From an uncultured Geobacteraceae bacterium (lineage in GTDB: Bacteria > Desulfobacterota > Desulfuromonadia > Geobacterales > Pseudopelobacteraceae): 64,000 nt of DNA. Under the pieces are notes generated by a model. That model searched no databases. It had not been told where the DNA came from and saw nothing but the letters and a program-made list of their open reading frames with translations. Below are positions 1 through 9,964 of this stretch, piece by piece. Where the stretch lies: positions 1-64,000 of the forward strand of contig CAIOXL010000042.1 of assembly GCA_903862245.1 (NCBI GenBank), read 5' to 3'. A program made the position numbers and the translations under genes. Every line of letters starts with the position of its first letter. Positions within the stretch are counted from its first letter, which is position 1.

Positions 1-299
1 CCGGAAGCACCACAAACACAGGAAAGTTGCGTTCATGTCACCATAAAATGGCTAAAAAACCACCAGAATAAACCAAAAAGCTAAGTCAGGCTTTCAACGC
101 AGCCTGTTCAAACTGATGGAAAAACGTTTTGCAAGAACCTCATGGTAGTTCGTTTTGCGATTTTGAATAGCGTCAGAGGGGGCGGACCAAATGCAAGCTG
201 AGGTTGTATGCGGTTGAGAGCTGACCCTTTTGATTGCTCCCTTGGATGTAAGCTGTCTCTGGATGTTGAGATGGCTGATGGCCGCCATATTGGAATTAA

Positions 300-386
300 C
301 GTCTAACTGATTTTCTCACCATTGAAAAAGAGCGGGCCAAGAAACTGGCTGCCGCTCTTCATTGCGATTATCGTTTGTTTTTGTGA
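300..386 (+). pseudogene. possible 3' remnant of a lost gene
   Basis: After an in-frame stop, the plus strand reads about 28 codons ending in TGA, with a composition like real protein (LTIEKERAKKLAAAL then HCDYRLF). There is no start codon or ribosome binding site. I do not recognise the family, and it may be chance. The rest of 1-400 shows only the unsupported 64-codon ORF at 94-288 (-), which has no ribosome binding site. Confidence 0.2.
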
Positions 387-409
387 GCATATTCTGCGGT
401 ACTAATGGC

Positions 410-450
410 GGGGGAAATCCCCCCCAACCCCCCTTTCATAAAGGGGGGAG
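410..450. repeat. REP-like GC-rich palindromic repeat, copy 1
   Basis: A C-rich block is followed by a perfect hairpin with arms CCCCCCTTT and AAAGGGGGG around a 3-base loop (428-448). A related element lies at 10430-10470 in the opposite orientation, so this looks like a dispersed intergenic repeat rather than a one-off terminator. It lies beyond the terminator of the ABC operon. Confidence 0.6.
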
Positions 451-461
451 AATATAATGTC

Positions 462-508
462 AAAAAAACCGGAATCCCTGTTACGCATGGGGAATTCCGG
501 TTTTTTTA
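462..508 (-). terminator. Rho-independent terminator of the UbiD-ABC operon
   Basis: The stem CCGGAATCCC / GGGGAATTCCGG has a small bulge and is flanked by A7 on the left and T7 on the right, so it can act in both directions. It lies about 30 bases past the stop of the ABC permease on the minus strand. Confidence 0.75.
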
Positions 509-537
509 TTTCTGAAAGGCTGATTCCCCCCCGCAGA

Positions 538-1292
538 TCACTCCGCCATCTTCCTACGAAAAATAAACACCGCAGCTACAAACGCTACCAGTGCCGACAG
601 TGACACCTGCAGTACGGGAAATGCCGCCAATTCTCCGGTAACCAGTGCCCGGCGGGCACCTTCAAAAAGTGCGGTGGTCGGCAGCGCGCGCACCCAGGGG
701 ATGACAGAGGGGGGATAGGATGAGAGCGGAAAGAACAGCCCGGACATGAAGATCAGCGGCATGACCAGCACCGCCTCGACCTTGCCGATGGTCTCCGGCT
801 TGTCCATCACCGTGCCGCTGATGATGCCGGCGCAGGAAAAGAGCGCCGATCCGGGGATCAGGAACAGCAGGTACTGGAGGAGATGTTCCAGAGGAAAACG
901 GAACGGGGTGATGGCAAAGATCACCAGACCGACGGCGCACCCCTTGATGATGCCGTGGGTAAAACCGGTGAGGATTTTGGCAATGACGATTTCGGAAACC
1001 GAGATCGGAGTGACACGGTATGACTCGATGGTAAACTGCACCCGGCGGTGAAACCAGAGACTCCAGACACTTTCATTGTAGGCGGCGTTGACGGCGGTCA
1101 TGGTGATCAGACCGGGGGCGATGAACAGACTGTAAGGTGCGCCGTCCACCAAACCGATGTACCCCTGCATGCCGATGCCGAAAGCCAGATAAATCGTCAG
1201 CGGATAGGCAACCACTGCGACCAGTTCCGAGTATATGCTGCGGCGCAGGATCAGCATATCCCGCAGCCAGATTGCCACTGTCCCGGTGAGCA

Positions 1293-1296
<4 letters not shown>
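538..1296 (-). CDS. ABC-2 type exporter, membrane subunit
   Basis: This 252-residue integral membrane protein of the ABC-2 family (NodJ/DrrB-like) should form the inner-membrane channel of an exporter with the ATPase encoded just upstream. The sequence shows about six hydrophobic segments, beginning with residues 20-45 and ending in a short basic tail (RRKMAE). There is no signal peptide. The start codon overlaps the stop of the ATPase gene in an ATGA arrangement, so the two subunits are translationally coupled. The family exports drugs, polysaccharides or lipids, and nothing here fixes the substrate. It is the last gene of the UbiD-ATPase-permease operon and is followed by a clear terminator. 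Confidence 0.85.
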
Positions 1297-2225
<929 letters not shown>

Positions 2226-2226
2226 A

Positions 2227-4068
2227 TCAGATGATCCCGTGGAGCGGTCCGCCGGGGGCGGCAAGGGCGTCGAGTCTCCGTTCCACCGCCGGGTCGTCCT
2301 CCAGCGGAGGGGCATGAAACGGTTTGATCCGGGCGTCGATGACCAGAGGGCCGGCGCAGCCCCAGTGCCTGCCACGGCTTGCCGGGTTGATGCCGTAGAT
2401 ATCGGTCGCCGGGTTGGAACGGGTGAAGGTGACCCAGAGGAAGTTGTTCAGAGTCGCCGCCGTGAAGGTGCTGTCGTCGCAGATCACAATCAGGGGGAAA
2501 CCGGTGTAGGAGGTGCGCCCTTCATAAAAACGGCAGAACTGCTCAATCAGAGGATCCCCCTCCCCCCTCGCTTGCTCAGACCGGGGGCCGGTTATGGCAA
2601 GAACCCCCGGCAGGCAGACGGCGGCAGGGCCGAAGCCGGGCGGCAGGTCGAGGCCGGCTGGCACTTCGGTGGCAAGCCGCTGCCGCACCGGACCGGCGGC
2701 GGCAATCACGACCTTGGAGCCTTCGTTCAGCCCGGAACCGCTGTAGTCGAGGGTGTCAACCGTTGTCGCGGTCTGGAAGTGCAGACAGGTTCGCCAGTCG
2801 GCACGCTCCAGCATATGCCCCAGAAACGCGGCGATGTCGTGCGTATGCAGCGACGGGGCGTCCTCATCGGCGGCGATCAGCAGATATTTGGCCAGTGACA
2901 GTTGCCCCTGGCCGAGGATGGCATTGGCTACGGTCAGCAGTTCCTGCGGCTGACGGGTGGCGGCATACGGCACATACCGCTCGCTGGCAATGGCCAGCAG
3001 CAGCGGATGGACACCGGCGGCATCCACGGCATGAACCTCTTTTACCCCCGCCACGACGGTCGGAATAAGCGGGCCGGTCAGTTCGTGGATAAAGGCGCCG
3101 AAACTGGTGTCTTCCTGGGGCGGACGGCCGACGGTGGTAAACGGGAAGATAGCGTCCCGGCGGTGATACACCGCGTCAACCTCGAGGCAGGGGAATTCGT
3201 GGGTGAGGCTGTAATAGCCGAGATGGTCACCGAACGGCCCTTCCGGCAGGGTTTTGGCCGGGTGAACAACACCGCTGATGCAGAAATCTGCTTCGGACGA
3301 AACCGGAAGCTGTCCCGGAACCCTGGTCATGGGGATACGGTGCCCGGCCAACAGTCCGGCAAAGGAAATTTCCGGCATCCCTTCCGGCAGCGGCATGACA
3401 GCGGCGACGGTCATGGCCGGCGCTCCTCCCAGGAAAATGTTGACCCTGAGCAGGTCCCCCCGGGCAATCGCTTCGGCATGGTGGGCACCGATGCCGCGAT
3501 GAATCTGATAATGGAGCCCGGCCTGTTTGTCCTGCTGATAACTGTTGCCGGAAATCTGAATCCGGTACATGCCCAGATTGGCTTTGGCAAAACCGGGGTG
3601 GGACGGGCTTTCACTGTACACCTGCGGCAGAGTCAAAAACGCACCGCCGTCCCGGGGCCACGACACGAGCTGCGGCAGGGCGGACAGGGTTGTTCGGCAT
3701 TCAAGAAGCGGTGCTGTGGCGGTGACGCGCGGCAGGAGATGCCAGGCGGCGAAGGGAGCTTTTGCCATATCCAGCGGGTTTTTCAGCAGTGAGAACGGAT
3801 TTATTTTAAGATCAACCAGACGGCGGATATCATCCAGGGTATCCCGAAAGATAAAGCGGGTCCGCTCCAGCGTACCGAAAAGGTTGCCCAGCAGCGGGAA
3901 ACCGCTGCCGACGGCATTGGTAAAGAGCAGTGCCGGACCTCCGGCCTGATAGACACGCCGCTGCAGCGCCCCGATTTCCAGATATGGATCAAGCGGCGCA
4001 TCAATCCGGAGCAGCATGCCCCGGCGCTGAAGATCAGCAACACATTCCTGCAGATTCCGGTAACCCAT
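2227..4068 (-). CDS. UbiD-family prenylated-FMN decarboxylase
   Basis: This cytoplasmic enzyme of about 613 residues belongs to the UbiD superfamily, which removes carboxyl groups from aromatic or unsaturated acids using prenylated FMN made by a UbiX protein. The active-site signature EGPFGDHLGYYS lies near residue 275, and the full UbiD fold length is present. Long members of this type occur in quinone biosynthesis and in aromatic metabolism, and the sequence alone does not say which applies. The ORF track starts at 4128, but that start lacks a ribosome binding site. The ATG at 4068 (MGYRNLQECV) has GGGAT upstream and the usual family N-terminus. It heads a three-gene operon with the ABC exporter and is divergent from a histidine kinase. 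No ubiX is in the window. Confidence 0.85.
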   Translation of the reverse strand: MGYRNLQECVADLQRRGMLLRIDAPLDPYLEIGALQRRVYQAGGPALLFTNAVGSGFPLLGNLFGTLERTRFIFRDTLDDIRRLVDLKINPFSLLKNPLDMAKAPFAAWHLLPRVTATAPLLECRTTLSALPQLVSWPRDGGAFLTLPQVYSESPSHPGFAKANLGMYRIQISGNSYQQDKQAGLHYQIHRGIGAHHAEAIARGDLLRVNIFLGGAPAMTVAAVMPLPEGMPEISFAGLLAGHRIPMTRVPGQLPVSSEADFCISGVVHPAKTLPEGPFGDHLGYYSLTHEFPCLEVDAVYHRRDAIFPFTTVGRPPQEDTSFGAFIHELTGPLIPTVVAGVKEVHAVDAAGVHPLLLAIASERYVPYAATRQPQELLTVANAILGQGQLSLAKYLLIAADEDAPSLHTHDIAAFLGHMLERADWRTCLHFQTATTVDTLDYSGSGLNEGSKVVIAAAGPVRQRLATEVPAGLDLPPGFGPAAVCLPGVLAITGPRSEQARGEGDPLIEQFCRFYEGRTSYTGFPLIVICDDSTFTAATLNNFLWVTFTRSNPATDIYGINPASRGRHWGCAGPLVIDARIKPFHAPPLEDDPAVERRLDALAAPGGPLHGII

Positions 4069-4097
4069 TTTTGTAATCCCAGCCTTGAAAAGATTTC

Positions 4098-4137
4098 TTG
4101 ACCCCGCGCAAGGTATCACTGTAATCATTGAATTACA
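4098..4137 (+). promoter_or_regulatory. putative sigma-70 promoter with overlapping dyad
   Basis: TTGACC and TGTAAT are separated by 16 bases, upstream of the histidine kinase gene. The -10 hexamer is also the left arm of an inverted repeat TGTAAT-N6-ATTACA (4120-4137), which could be an operator in this divergent ubiD/kinase region. Confidence 0.4.
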
Positions 4138-4164
4138 ATCGGGATTGCACCAGCCGGAGCCGTT

Positions 4165-6666
4165 ATGCCACGCCTGACACTCTTCAAGAAAATACTGATC
4201 ATGACCCTGCTGCTGTCACTCCTCCCGTTGATAGCATCGTCACTGATCCTGTTTTTCAATCTGGAGAAAACCAGCGCCCGGCTTACGTCTGAGATCGGCG
4301 GAACGGCAGATATGCAGGCATCGGAATCTCTCCAGATGCGGGCATCCCAGGTGGCGGAGAATGTGGCTGATTTTCTGCGCCAATGTGAAAGCGACCTGAT
4401 TTTCCTGTCGCGCTCGCAGCTGGACCAGGCGACCCTGCTTAATTTTTATGCCAGCAGGCGGGGTGAAATCTGGTTTCGGAGCGGCAGTGCGGCCGCCCCC
4501 CACGAAATACGTGAGCAGGTGCCGCTCTACCGCAGCATTGCCCTGATTGATAAATACGGTCAGGAAAAGATGGTCATCAAGGATAGCGCCGTCCTCCCGA
4601 CAGCGGAGTTGAAAAATGTCGCCAACCCCGCCGGGACGGAATTTCTGACCGAGGATTATTTCAGCAAAGTCCGCTCCCAGCCGGGTAAAATATACGTTTC
4701 CCGCCTCACCGGTTTCCATATCTCCAAACAGGATCAGCTGAACGGTGCCGACGAACCGGAACACGCCCTTGACGGCAAGACATACCAGGGGGTCATCCGC
4801 TTCGCCGCAGCCCTGTTTGATGCCAGAGGCTCATTTAACGGCGTGGTTGTGGTTTCCCTCGACCATCGTCACCTGATGGAGTTTACCCAGCACATCGATC
4901 CGGGGCACAACTTTTCCACCGTGTTCCCGTCCTACAAAAGCGGTAACTATTCCTTTATGTTCGACGATGAAGGGTGGATCATCACCCACCCGAAATACTG
5001 GGACATCCGGGGACTGGATTCATACGGCCACCTGATCCCCCCCTATTCCAAATCGTCTACGGAAGCCGACATCAACAGCGGACGGATACCCTACAATCTT
5101 GACCATGCCGGCTTCATCCACCCCAACTACCCACGGGTCGCGGATGAAGTCAGAAAGCAGAAGTCCGGTTTTGTGGATGCGACCAATGTGGGCGGTGCCA
5201 AAAAGATCATGGCCTATGCCCCGATCATCTACGACAGCGGTGATTATGCCCGTCATGGCGTGTTCGGCGGCATTACCATAGGATTCCAGCTGAACCAGTT
5301 TCAGGACGTCGCCCGTAAGGGGAGCCGTCTGATTAATCTGCAGCTTGGCCAGCACCGGAAGAGAAGCGGCATTATTCTGCTGATCACCTCCCTCTTGGCC
5401 GGATTATCAGCATGGGGATTGTCGCGCGGCATTACCCGTCCCCTGCTGCAGTTGACTGAAGGAGCCCATAAACTTGCCGAAGGGGACGCCCACAGCCGCG
5501 TCGCCGTTACCTCCGGAGATGAAGTTGGTGAACTTGGCAGAACATTCAACGTCATGGCTGACGAGCTGGAAACCAGAAAGAACAGCCTGCTGGCGACCCT
5601 GGATGAACTGCAGCGGTCACGGATTGACATTCTGGCCGAGCGCAATTTCAAGACAAGCGTTCTGGAAAGTATTTCAAGTGCGATCATCACAATTTCGCCG
5701 ACCGGAGCCCTCACCTCCATCAACGGTGTGGGGCTGAAATTCCTTTCCGACGCCGCCACCCTTGGCATGGAGTACCACGACCTGTTCAGCGCATGGCCCG
5801 ATGTCTGCGAGCGGGTGGAAACGGCGCTGACGACACAACAGGGGTATGGACGAAAACCGTTGGTCAGGCAGATGGACGGCGAGACAACCTACTACGATTT
5901 TGGCCTGTTTCCCATCGGCTCCGGTGGCGAAATGGGCGTGACCGTGACTCTTCGTAATGAAACGGAGCGGGAACGGCTGCGGGAGGAAACCATCCGCCTG
6001 GACCGTCTGGCATCGCTCGGCAAGCTTTCAGCCGGAATCGCCCACGAAGTCCGCAATCCGCTCACCGGCATATCGCTCCTTCTGGATGATCTGCACGACA
6101 AGCCGGGCTTCAGCCCGGAGGACAAGGATATGCTGTCCCGGGCTCTGGCGGAGATCGAGCGGGTCGAGCGCCTGATCAGCGCACTCCTCAACTATTCGTC
6201 ACCGGTACGTACTGCGTTCAGGGAGGGGGATTTAACACAGATTCTGAAGGATATCCTGCTGCTGATGCGGCGACAGGCAGAGAAGCAGGGGGTTGTTCTG
6301 AATGTTTCCCTCGAGCCGCTGCCGCATTTCCGCTTTGATCCGGAAAAGATACGTCAGGCGCTGATCAACATTTTGAAAAATGCCCTTGAGGTGCTTGAAT
6401 CAGGGGGGATTATCACCATCACGACCGAGTACCACACTACCGCCGTCATGGTTGCCATCAGCGACAACGGCCCCGGTATCCCGCCGGAGGACCTGCCGCT
6501 GATCTTTGAGCCGTTCTTTACCCGGAAGGGAGCCGGTACCGGTCTCGGTCTCTCGATTACCCAGCGGATAATCGAGGAACATCACGGTGCCTTGAATGTT
6601 GAAAGCGACGGTTCAACCGGCACCACCTTCCGCATTAACCTTCCGCTCGACAACCGCCCGGCCTGA
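4165..6666 (+). CDS. orphan sensor histidine kinase (Cache-HAMP-PAS-HisKA-HATPase)
   Basis: This 833-residue inner-membrane sensor has a first transmembrane segment at about residues 10-32 and a periplasmic Cache-like sensing region to about 395. A second transmembrane segment follows at about 400-420, then HAMP (420-475), PAS (about 500-610), HisKA and HATPase domains. The phospho-accepting histidine is H627 in GIAHEVRNP. The N box (NILKNALEVL), G1 box (DNGPGIPPEDL) and G2 box (GTGLGLSIT) are intact. It should autophosphorylate in response to an extracellular ligand, perhaps a small organic acid as in many Cache domains, and pass phosphate to an NtrC-type partner. No response regulator is adjacent, so the partner is unknown. 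GGAG precedes the ATG. The gene ends one base from the convergent MEMO1 gene. Confidence 0.88.
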   Translation: MPRLTLFKKILIMTLLLSLLPLIASSLILFFNLEKTSARLTSEIGGTADMQASESLQMRASQVAENVADFLRQCESDLIFLSRSQLDQATLLNFYASRRGEIWFRSGSAAAPHEIREQVPLYRSIALIDKYGQEKMVIKDSAVLPTAELKNVANPAGTEFLTEDYFSKVRSQPGKIYVSRLTGFHISKQDQLNGADEPEHALDGKTYQGVIRFAAALFDARGSFNGVVVVSLDHRHLMEFTQHIDPGHNFSTVFPSYKSGNYSFMFDDEGWIITHPKYWDIRGLDSYGHLIPPYSKSSTEADINSGRIPYNLDHAGFIHPNYPRVADEVRKQKSGFVDATNVGGAKKIMAYAPIIYDSGDYARHGVFGGITIGFQLNQFQDVARKGSRLINLQLGQHRKRSGIILLITSLLAGLSAWGLSRGITRPLLQLTEGAHKLAEGDAHSRVAVTSGDEVGELGRTFNVMADELETRKNSLLATLDELQRSRIDILAERNFKTSVLESISSAIITISPTGALTSINGVGLKFLSDAATLGMEYHDLFSAWPDVCERVETALTTQQGYGRKPLVRQMDGETTYYDFGLFPIGSGGEMGVTVTLRNETERERLREETIRLDRLASLGKLSAGIAHEVRNPLTGISLLLDDLHDKPGFSPEDKDMLSRALAEIERVERLISALLNYSSPVRTAFREGDLTQILKDILLLMRRQAEKQGVVLNVSLEPLPHFRFDPEKIRQALINILKNALEVLESGGIITITTEYHTTAVMVAISDNGPGIPPEDLPLIFEPFFTRKGAGTGLGLSITQRIIEEHHGALNVESDGSTGTTFRINLPLDNRPA

Positions 6667-6667
6667 T

Positions 6668-7471
6668 TCAGCTGACCGTAACTCCGGCGTACCCGACCAC
6701 CTGACGGTTGTCTCCAGTCACATCACCACTGGTGCCATAGGCAACCAGTGCCGCCTGCGTCGCCCCCAACTTCAGAGCCGCCTCGATCATGACGGTGGCC
6801 GGTACGACGCCGCACATGGTGATCCCCCGGCTGCGGCACACCTCCAGCAGCCCTTTGCCGTCCAGCGCCACTGCCCGGTCCAGCGCCAGTTGATCTTTCA
6901 GGCGCGCCGCAACGGCCGCTTCGTAATGGGTCATGTCCGAACTGGCTACAATCAGCACATCCTCCCCATACTCCCGGATGGCCGCGGCTATGCCGTGGCC
7001 GATGTCACGCAGGGGGGCATACTCTCCACGGCCGATACAGAGAGCAGAAAAGGTAATATCCGGACGCAGATACTGAAGAAAGGGGAGTTGGACTTCGAGG
7101 GAGTGTTCCGATCGATGGGCAGCTGTGTCGGCCTGCAGGTACGGCGTATGCTGAAGCAGCAGCGAGTTCAGGCGTGAGTTGATTGGTGACGCGCCGAGCG
7201 GGGTCAGCCATTCGCCATCCGGATACAGCGCTGCGGCCGCCCCGGCGCCATGGTGATTGGGGCCGATGATGAGTACGGTACCCGGAATTATGCAGCGTGA
7301 AAACAGTTGACCGGCGATGGCACCGGAATAGACGTAGCCGGCGTGGGGGGAGATGACGCCGGTCACCCGTTTCGGGGCCGGATATTCCGGAATCAGCTGG
7401 GACAGGACGGATTGAAGTTTCTGCTGTTCCCCCGGATAAAACTGACCCGCGACGGCTGGCTGACGCTGCAT
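6668..7471 (-). CDS. amrB: MEMO1-family protein (AmmeMemoRadiSam system protein B)
   Basis: This 267-residue protein is of the MEMO1 fold, which is related to extradiol dioxygenases. The N-terminus (PAVAGQFYPG) and the motifs SPHAGYVYSG, GPNHHG and SSDMTHYE are those of the bacterial AmmeMemoRadiSam system B component. In many genomes it accompanies an AMMECR1-like protein and a radical SAM enzyme, and neither is in this window. The biochemical role in bacteria is not well established. It is the last gene of the trpS-scpA-scpB operon, 20 bases after scpB, with a strong AGGGAGG ribosome binding site. It meets the convergent kinase gene with no visible terminator between them. Confidence 0.85.
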   Translation of the reverse strand: MQRQPAVAGQFYPGEQQKLQSVLSQLIPEYPAPKRVTGVISPHAGYVYSGAIAGQLFSRCIIPGTVLIIGPNHHGAGAAAALYPDGEWLTPLGASPINSRLNSLLLQHTPYLQADTAAHRSEHSLEVQLPFLQYLRPDITFSALCIGRGEYAPLRDIGHGIAAAIREYGEDVLIVASSDMTHYEAAVAARLKDQLALDRAVALDGKGLLEVCRSRGITMCGVVPATVMIEAALKLGATQAALVAYGTSGDVTGDNRQVVGYAGVTVS

Positions 7472-7491
7472 GACTGACCTCCCTGCCGCTG

Positions 7492-8094
7492 TTAAAGCGA
7501 CAACTGGCTTTCCACAGGTAACGACCTTTCCGGTTCAAGCTGCAATTCTTCCTGACGTTCATAGGAGGGCTGCTCGTCCAGCGCCTGTATTTCACGGAGC
7601 GTCGGTAACGATTTCAGATCCTTCAGCCCGAATATTTCAAGAAATTCCTTTGAGGTGCCATAGATCAACGGCCGCCCCGGAATATCCTTTTTGCCGAGGA
7701 TACGCACCAGATGTTTTTCCAGCAGCGTTTTAAGGACTCCACCGCAGTCAACCCCGCGTAGATGCTCAACTTCAGCACGGGTAACCGGCTGGCGGTAGGC
7801 AATAATGGCCAGCGTTTCGAGGGCCGATTGTGAAAATTTGAACGCCCTGGTCTTGATGTGACGGGTGATGAACCGGTGAAACACCGGACGGGTTCTGAAT
7901 TGCCACCCTCCGGCAACTTCAACCAGATCGAAGCCCCCTCCCCGCCCCTGATGATAGTCAACAAGTTCGGACAGTGCGGTTTTGATCTCATCCCGGCCAA
8001 ACTCATCCAGAAGCTCGCAGAGGCGATCGGTCGAGAGAGCTGATTCGGCGGTAAAAATAAGGCTTTCCAGTATGGCGGATAATTCGGAATTCAT
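7492..8094 (-). CDS. scpB: chromosome segregation and condensation protein ScpB
   Basis: This 200-residue non-SMC subunit binds ScpA and, with the SMC ATPase, forms the bacterial condensin complex that compacts and separates sister chromosomes. The tandem winged-helix pattern is visible: LSAILESLIFTAESALS at the start and LETLAIIAYRQPVTRAEVEHLRG in the middle. The C-terminal 40 residues are acidic and variable, as in the family. It follows scpA by six bases in the same operon, the usual order. No smc gene lies nearby. Confidence 0.92.
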   Translation of the reverse strand: MNSELSAILESLIFTAESALSTDRLCELLDEFGRDEIKTALSELVDYHQGRGGGFDLVEVAGGWQFRTRPVFHRFITRHIKTRAFKFSQSALETLAIIAYRQPVTRAEVEHLRGVDCGGVLKTLLEKHLVRILGKKDIPGRPLIYGTSKEFLEIFGLKDLKSLPTLREIQALDEQPSYERQEELQLEPERSLPVESQLSL

Positions 8095-8100
8095 GGGGTA

Positions 8101-8901
8101 TCAAACCTCAGGGGTATCGGCAGGCACCGCCGGAATAAACCAGATTGAACCATGCCCGCCCCCCTGGAAAATACGGATCAGCTTGAGTCGGCACAACTCG
8201 AGCAGCGCCAGAAAGGTGACAATTATTCGTTCACGGGTCGGCTCATCACTGACCAGATCGTCAAACTGAACGGTGTCCCGCTCCTGGAGCAGGGATAGAA
8301 TTTCGTTGATACAGTCGGCAATGCTGAGTGAATCACCGGGGGCGACATCGTGAAAACTCTCGGCCGGAATCCGCTGCAGCAGGGCACGAAAGGCATCAAC
8401 CAGCTCAAACAGGCTCACTTCCAGCGGCCCTTCCACGTTTTGTGCGGCGGCCAGCAGCGGTTCTGTGGCGGAACGGGCAAAGACTTCACGCCCCAGCATC
8501 GCCCGGGCACCGATGACCATGCCGGCTTCCTTATACTGCTGATACGCCAGCAGGCGCCGTACCAACTCTTCCCGTGGATCGATCTCCTCGGCTTCCGGCT
8601 CTTCCTCGATATCCAGCGGGAGCAGTTGACGCGATTTGATCTGCAGCAGGGTCGCCGCCATGACGAGGAAATCACCCGCCACTTCCAGATTCAGATCCTT
8701 CATCAATCTGATGAATTCCAGATACTGGCGGGTAATGACCGCAATGGAAATATCACAGATATCCAGTTCGTTTTTTTTGATCAGGTGCAGCAGCAGATCC
8801 ATCGGGCCGTCGAATTTATCGAGGTGAACGCTGTACTGCTCCCGAAGGCCGTCCAGCAGCGGCAGATGTTCCTCGCGATGAGTGGGTGCCTCTGCTGTCA
8901 T
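8101..8901 (-). CDS. scpA: segregation and condensation protein ScpA (kleisin)
   Basis: This 266-residue kleisin subunit of the SMC-ScpA-ScpB condensin bridges the SMC head domains and carries the ScpB dimer. The diagnostic N-terminal run KFDGPMDLLLHLIKKNELDI is at about residues 23-42, and the C-terminal winged helix that binds the SMC head (FLALLELCRLKLIRI) is near residue 240. An acidic central segment (DIEEEPEAEEIDPREE) links the two. The ATG lies one base after the trpS stop, so translation is probably coupled to the tRNA synthetase. Confidence 0.92.
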   Translation of the reverse strand: MTAEAPTHREEHLPLLDGLREQYSVHLDKFDGPMDLLLHLIKKNELDICDISIAVITRQYLEFIRLMKDLNLEVAGDFLVMAATLLQIKSRQLLPLDIEEEPEAEEIDPREELVRRLLAYQQYKEAGMVIGARAMLGREVFARSATEPLLAAAQNVEGPLEVSLFELVDAFRALLQRIPAESFHDVAPGDSLSIADCINEILSLLQERDTVQFDDLVSDEPTRERIIVTFLALLELCRLKLIRIFQGGGHGSIWFIPAVPADTPEV

Positions 8902-8902
8902 A

Positions 8903-9883
8903 TCAGAATTTGAGTGCTGCCCGAACTTCCGTCATGACCGCATCCGATATCAGGGACGCTTTGCGGCTCCCCTCCTGCAGCAGTTCATCAACAAATCCGG
9001 GGTTGGCGGCAAGCTCTTCACGGCGGGCGCGAAAGGGTGCCAACCGCTCATTGATACAGCCTGCCAGGATTTTTTTGCACTCCACGCAGCCGATGCTGGC
9101 AGCACGGCAGGCCGGCATAATCTCATTCAGCTTTTCCTGCGGCACGTACAAGCGGTGCAGGTTGAAGGCCACGCACACATCAGGATCGCCCGGATCTGCC
9201 CGGCGTACCCGGTTGGTGTCAGTTACCATGGACATGACCATTTTCGCCGTTGTTTCAGCGTTATCGGAAAGGTAGATGGAGTTGTTGTATGACTTGCTCA
9301 TCTTGCGCCCATCCAGGCCGGGCAGTTTGGGGGTCTCGGTCAGGAGCGCTTCCGGCTCGGGAAAGACCTGCCCGTAGAGATGATTGAAGCGGCGGGCTAT
9401 TTCACGGGTAATCTCCAGATGCGGCAGCTGGTCATGCCCCACCGGCACACGGGTCGCCTTGTAGAGAATGATATCGGCCGCCATCAGCACCGGATAGCCG
9501 AGAAATCCGAATGTCGTCAGGTCGCGCTGCTCGATGTTGTCGAGCATCTCCTTGTAGGTAGGGTTGCGTTCCAGCCAGGAGACCGGCGTTATCATCGACA
9601 GTATCAGGTTCAGTTCGGAGTGATGCGGCACAAGGCTCTGGCGGAATACCACGCATTTTTCCGGATCAAGACCAAAGGCCACCCAATCCAGTACCATTTC
9701 ACGGATGCTCTGGGCAATTCCGGAGGTATCGGCGTATTCGGTTGTCAGTGAATGCCAGTCGGCGACAAAAAAGAAACAGTCGTAGAAATCCTGCATCTTG
9801 ACCCAGTTTTCCAGTACCCCGTGATAATGACCGATATGCAGCCTGCCGCTCGGCCTCATGCCGCTGACAACGCGTTGTTTCAT
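8903..9883 (-). CDS. trpS: tryptophanyl-tRNA synthetase
   Basis: This 326-residue class I aminoacyl-tRNA synthetase charges tRNA-Trp in the cytoplasm. The HIGH motif is at residues 16-19 (GRLHIGHYHG) and KMSKS near residue 195 (GRKMSKSYNN). The length is typical of bacterial TrpS. A strong AAGGAG ribosome binding site precedes the ATG. It leads a minus-strand operon trpS-scpA-scpB-MEMO1 and is divergent from dut, so a promoter should lie in the 81 bases between them. I see no T-box leader there. Confidence 0.95.
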   Translation of the reverse strand: MKQRVVSGMRPSGRLHIGHYHGVLENWVKMQDFYDCFFFVADWHSLTTEYADTSGIAQSIREMVLDWVAFGLDPEKCVVFRQSLVPHHSELNLILSMITPVSWLERNPTYKEMLDNIEQRDLTTFGFLGYPVLMAADIILYKATRVPVGHDQLPHLEITREIARRFNHLYGQVFPEPEALLTETPKLPGLDGRKMSKSYNNSIYLSDNAETTAKMVMSMVTDTNRVRRADPGDPDVCVAFNLHRLYVPQEKLNEIMPACRAASIGCVECKKILAGCINERLAPFRARREELAANPGFVDELLQEGSRKASLISDAVMTEVRAALKF

Positions 9884-9964
9884 GGTAAAACGCTCCTTGT
9901 ATCCTGTAGGTCGATTCTGCTAGAGTGCATCTCCAAAACCATTCTTGAAGACAGGGAAATTTAC

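Noticed and set aside
94-288. 64-residue minus-strand ORF at the window start
   Set aside because: No ribosome binding site, no family resemblance and unconvincing composition.
2902-3792. 296-residue plus-strand ORF
   Set aside because: It is antisense to the UbiD-family gene.
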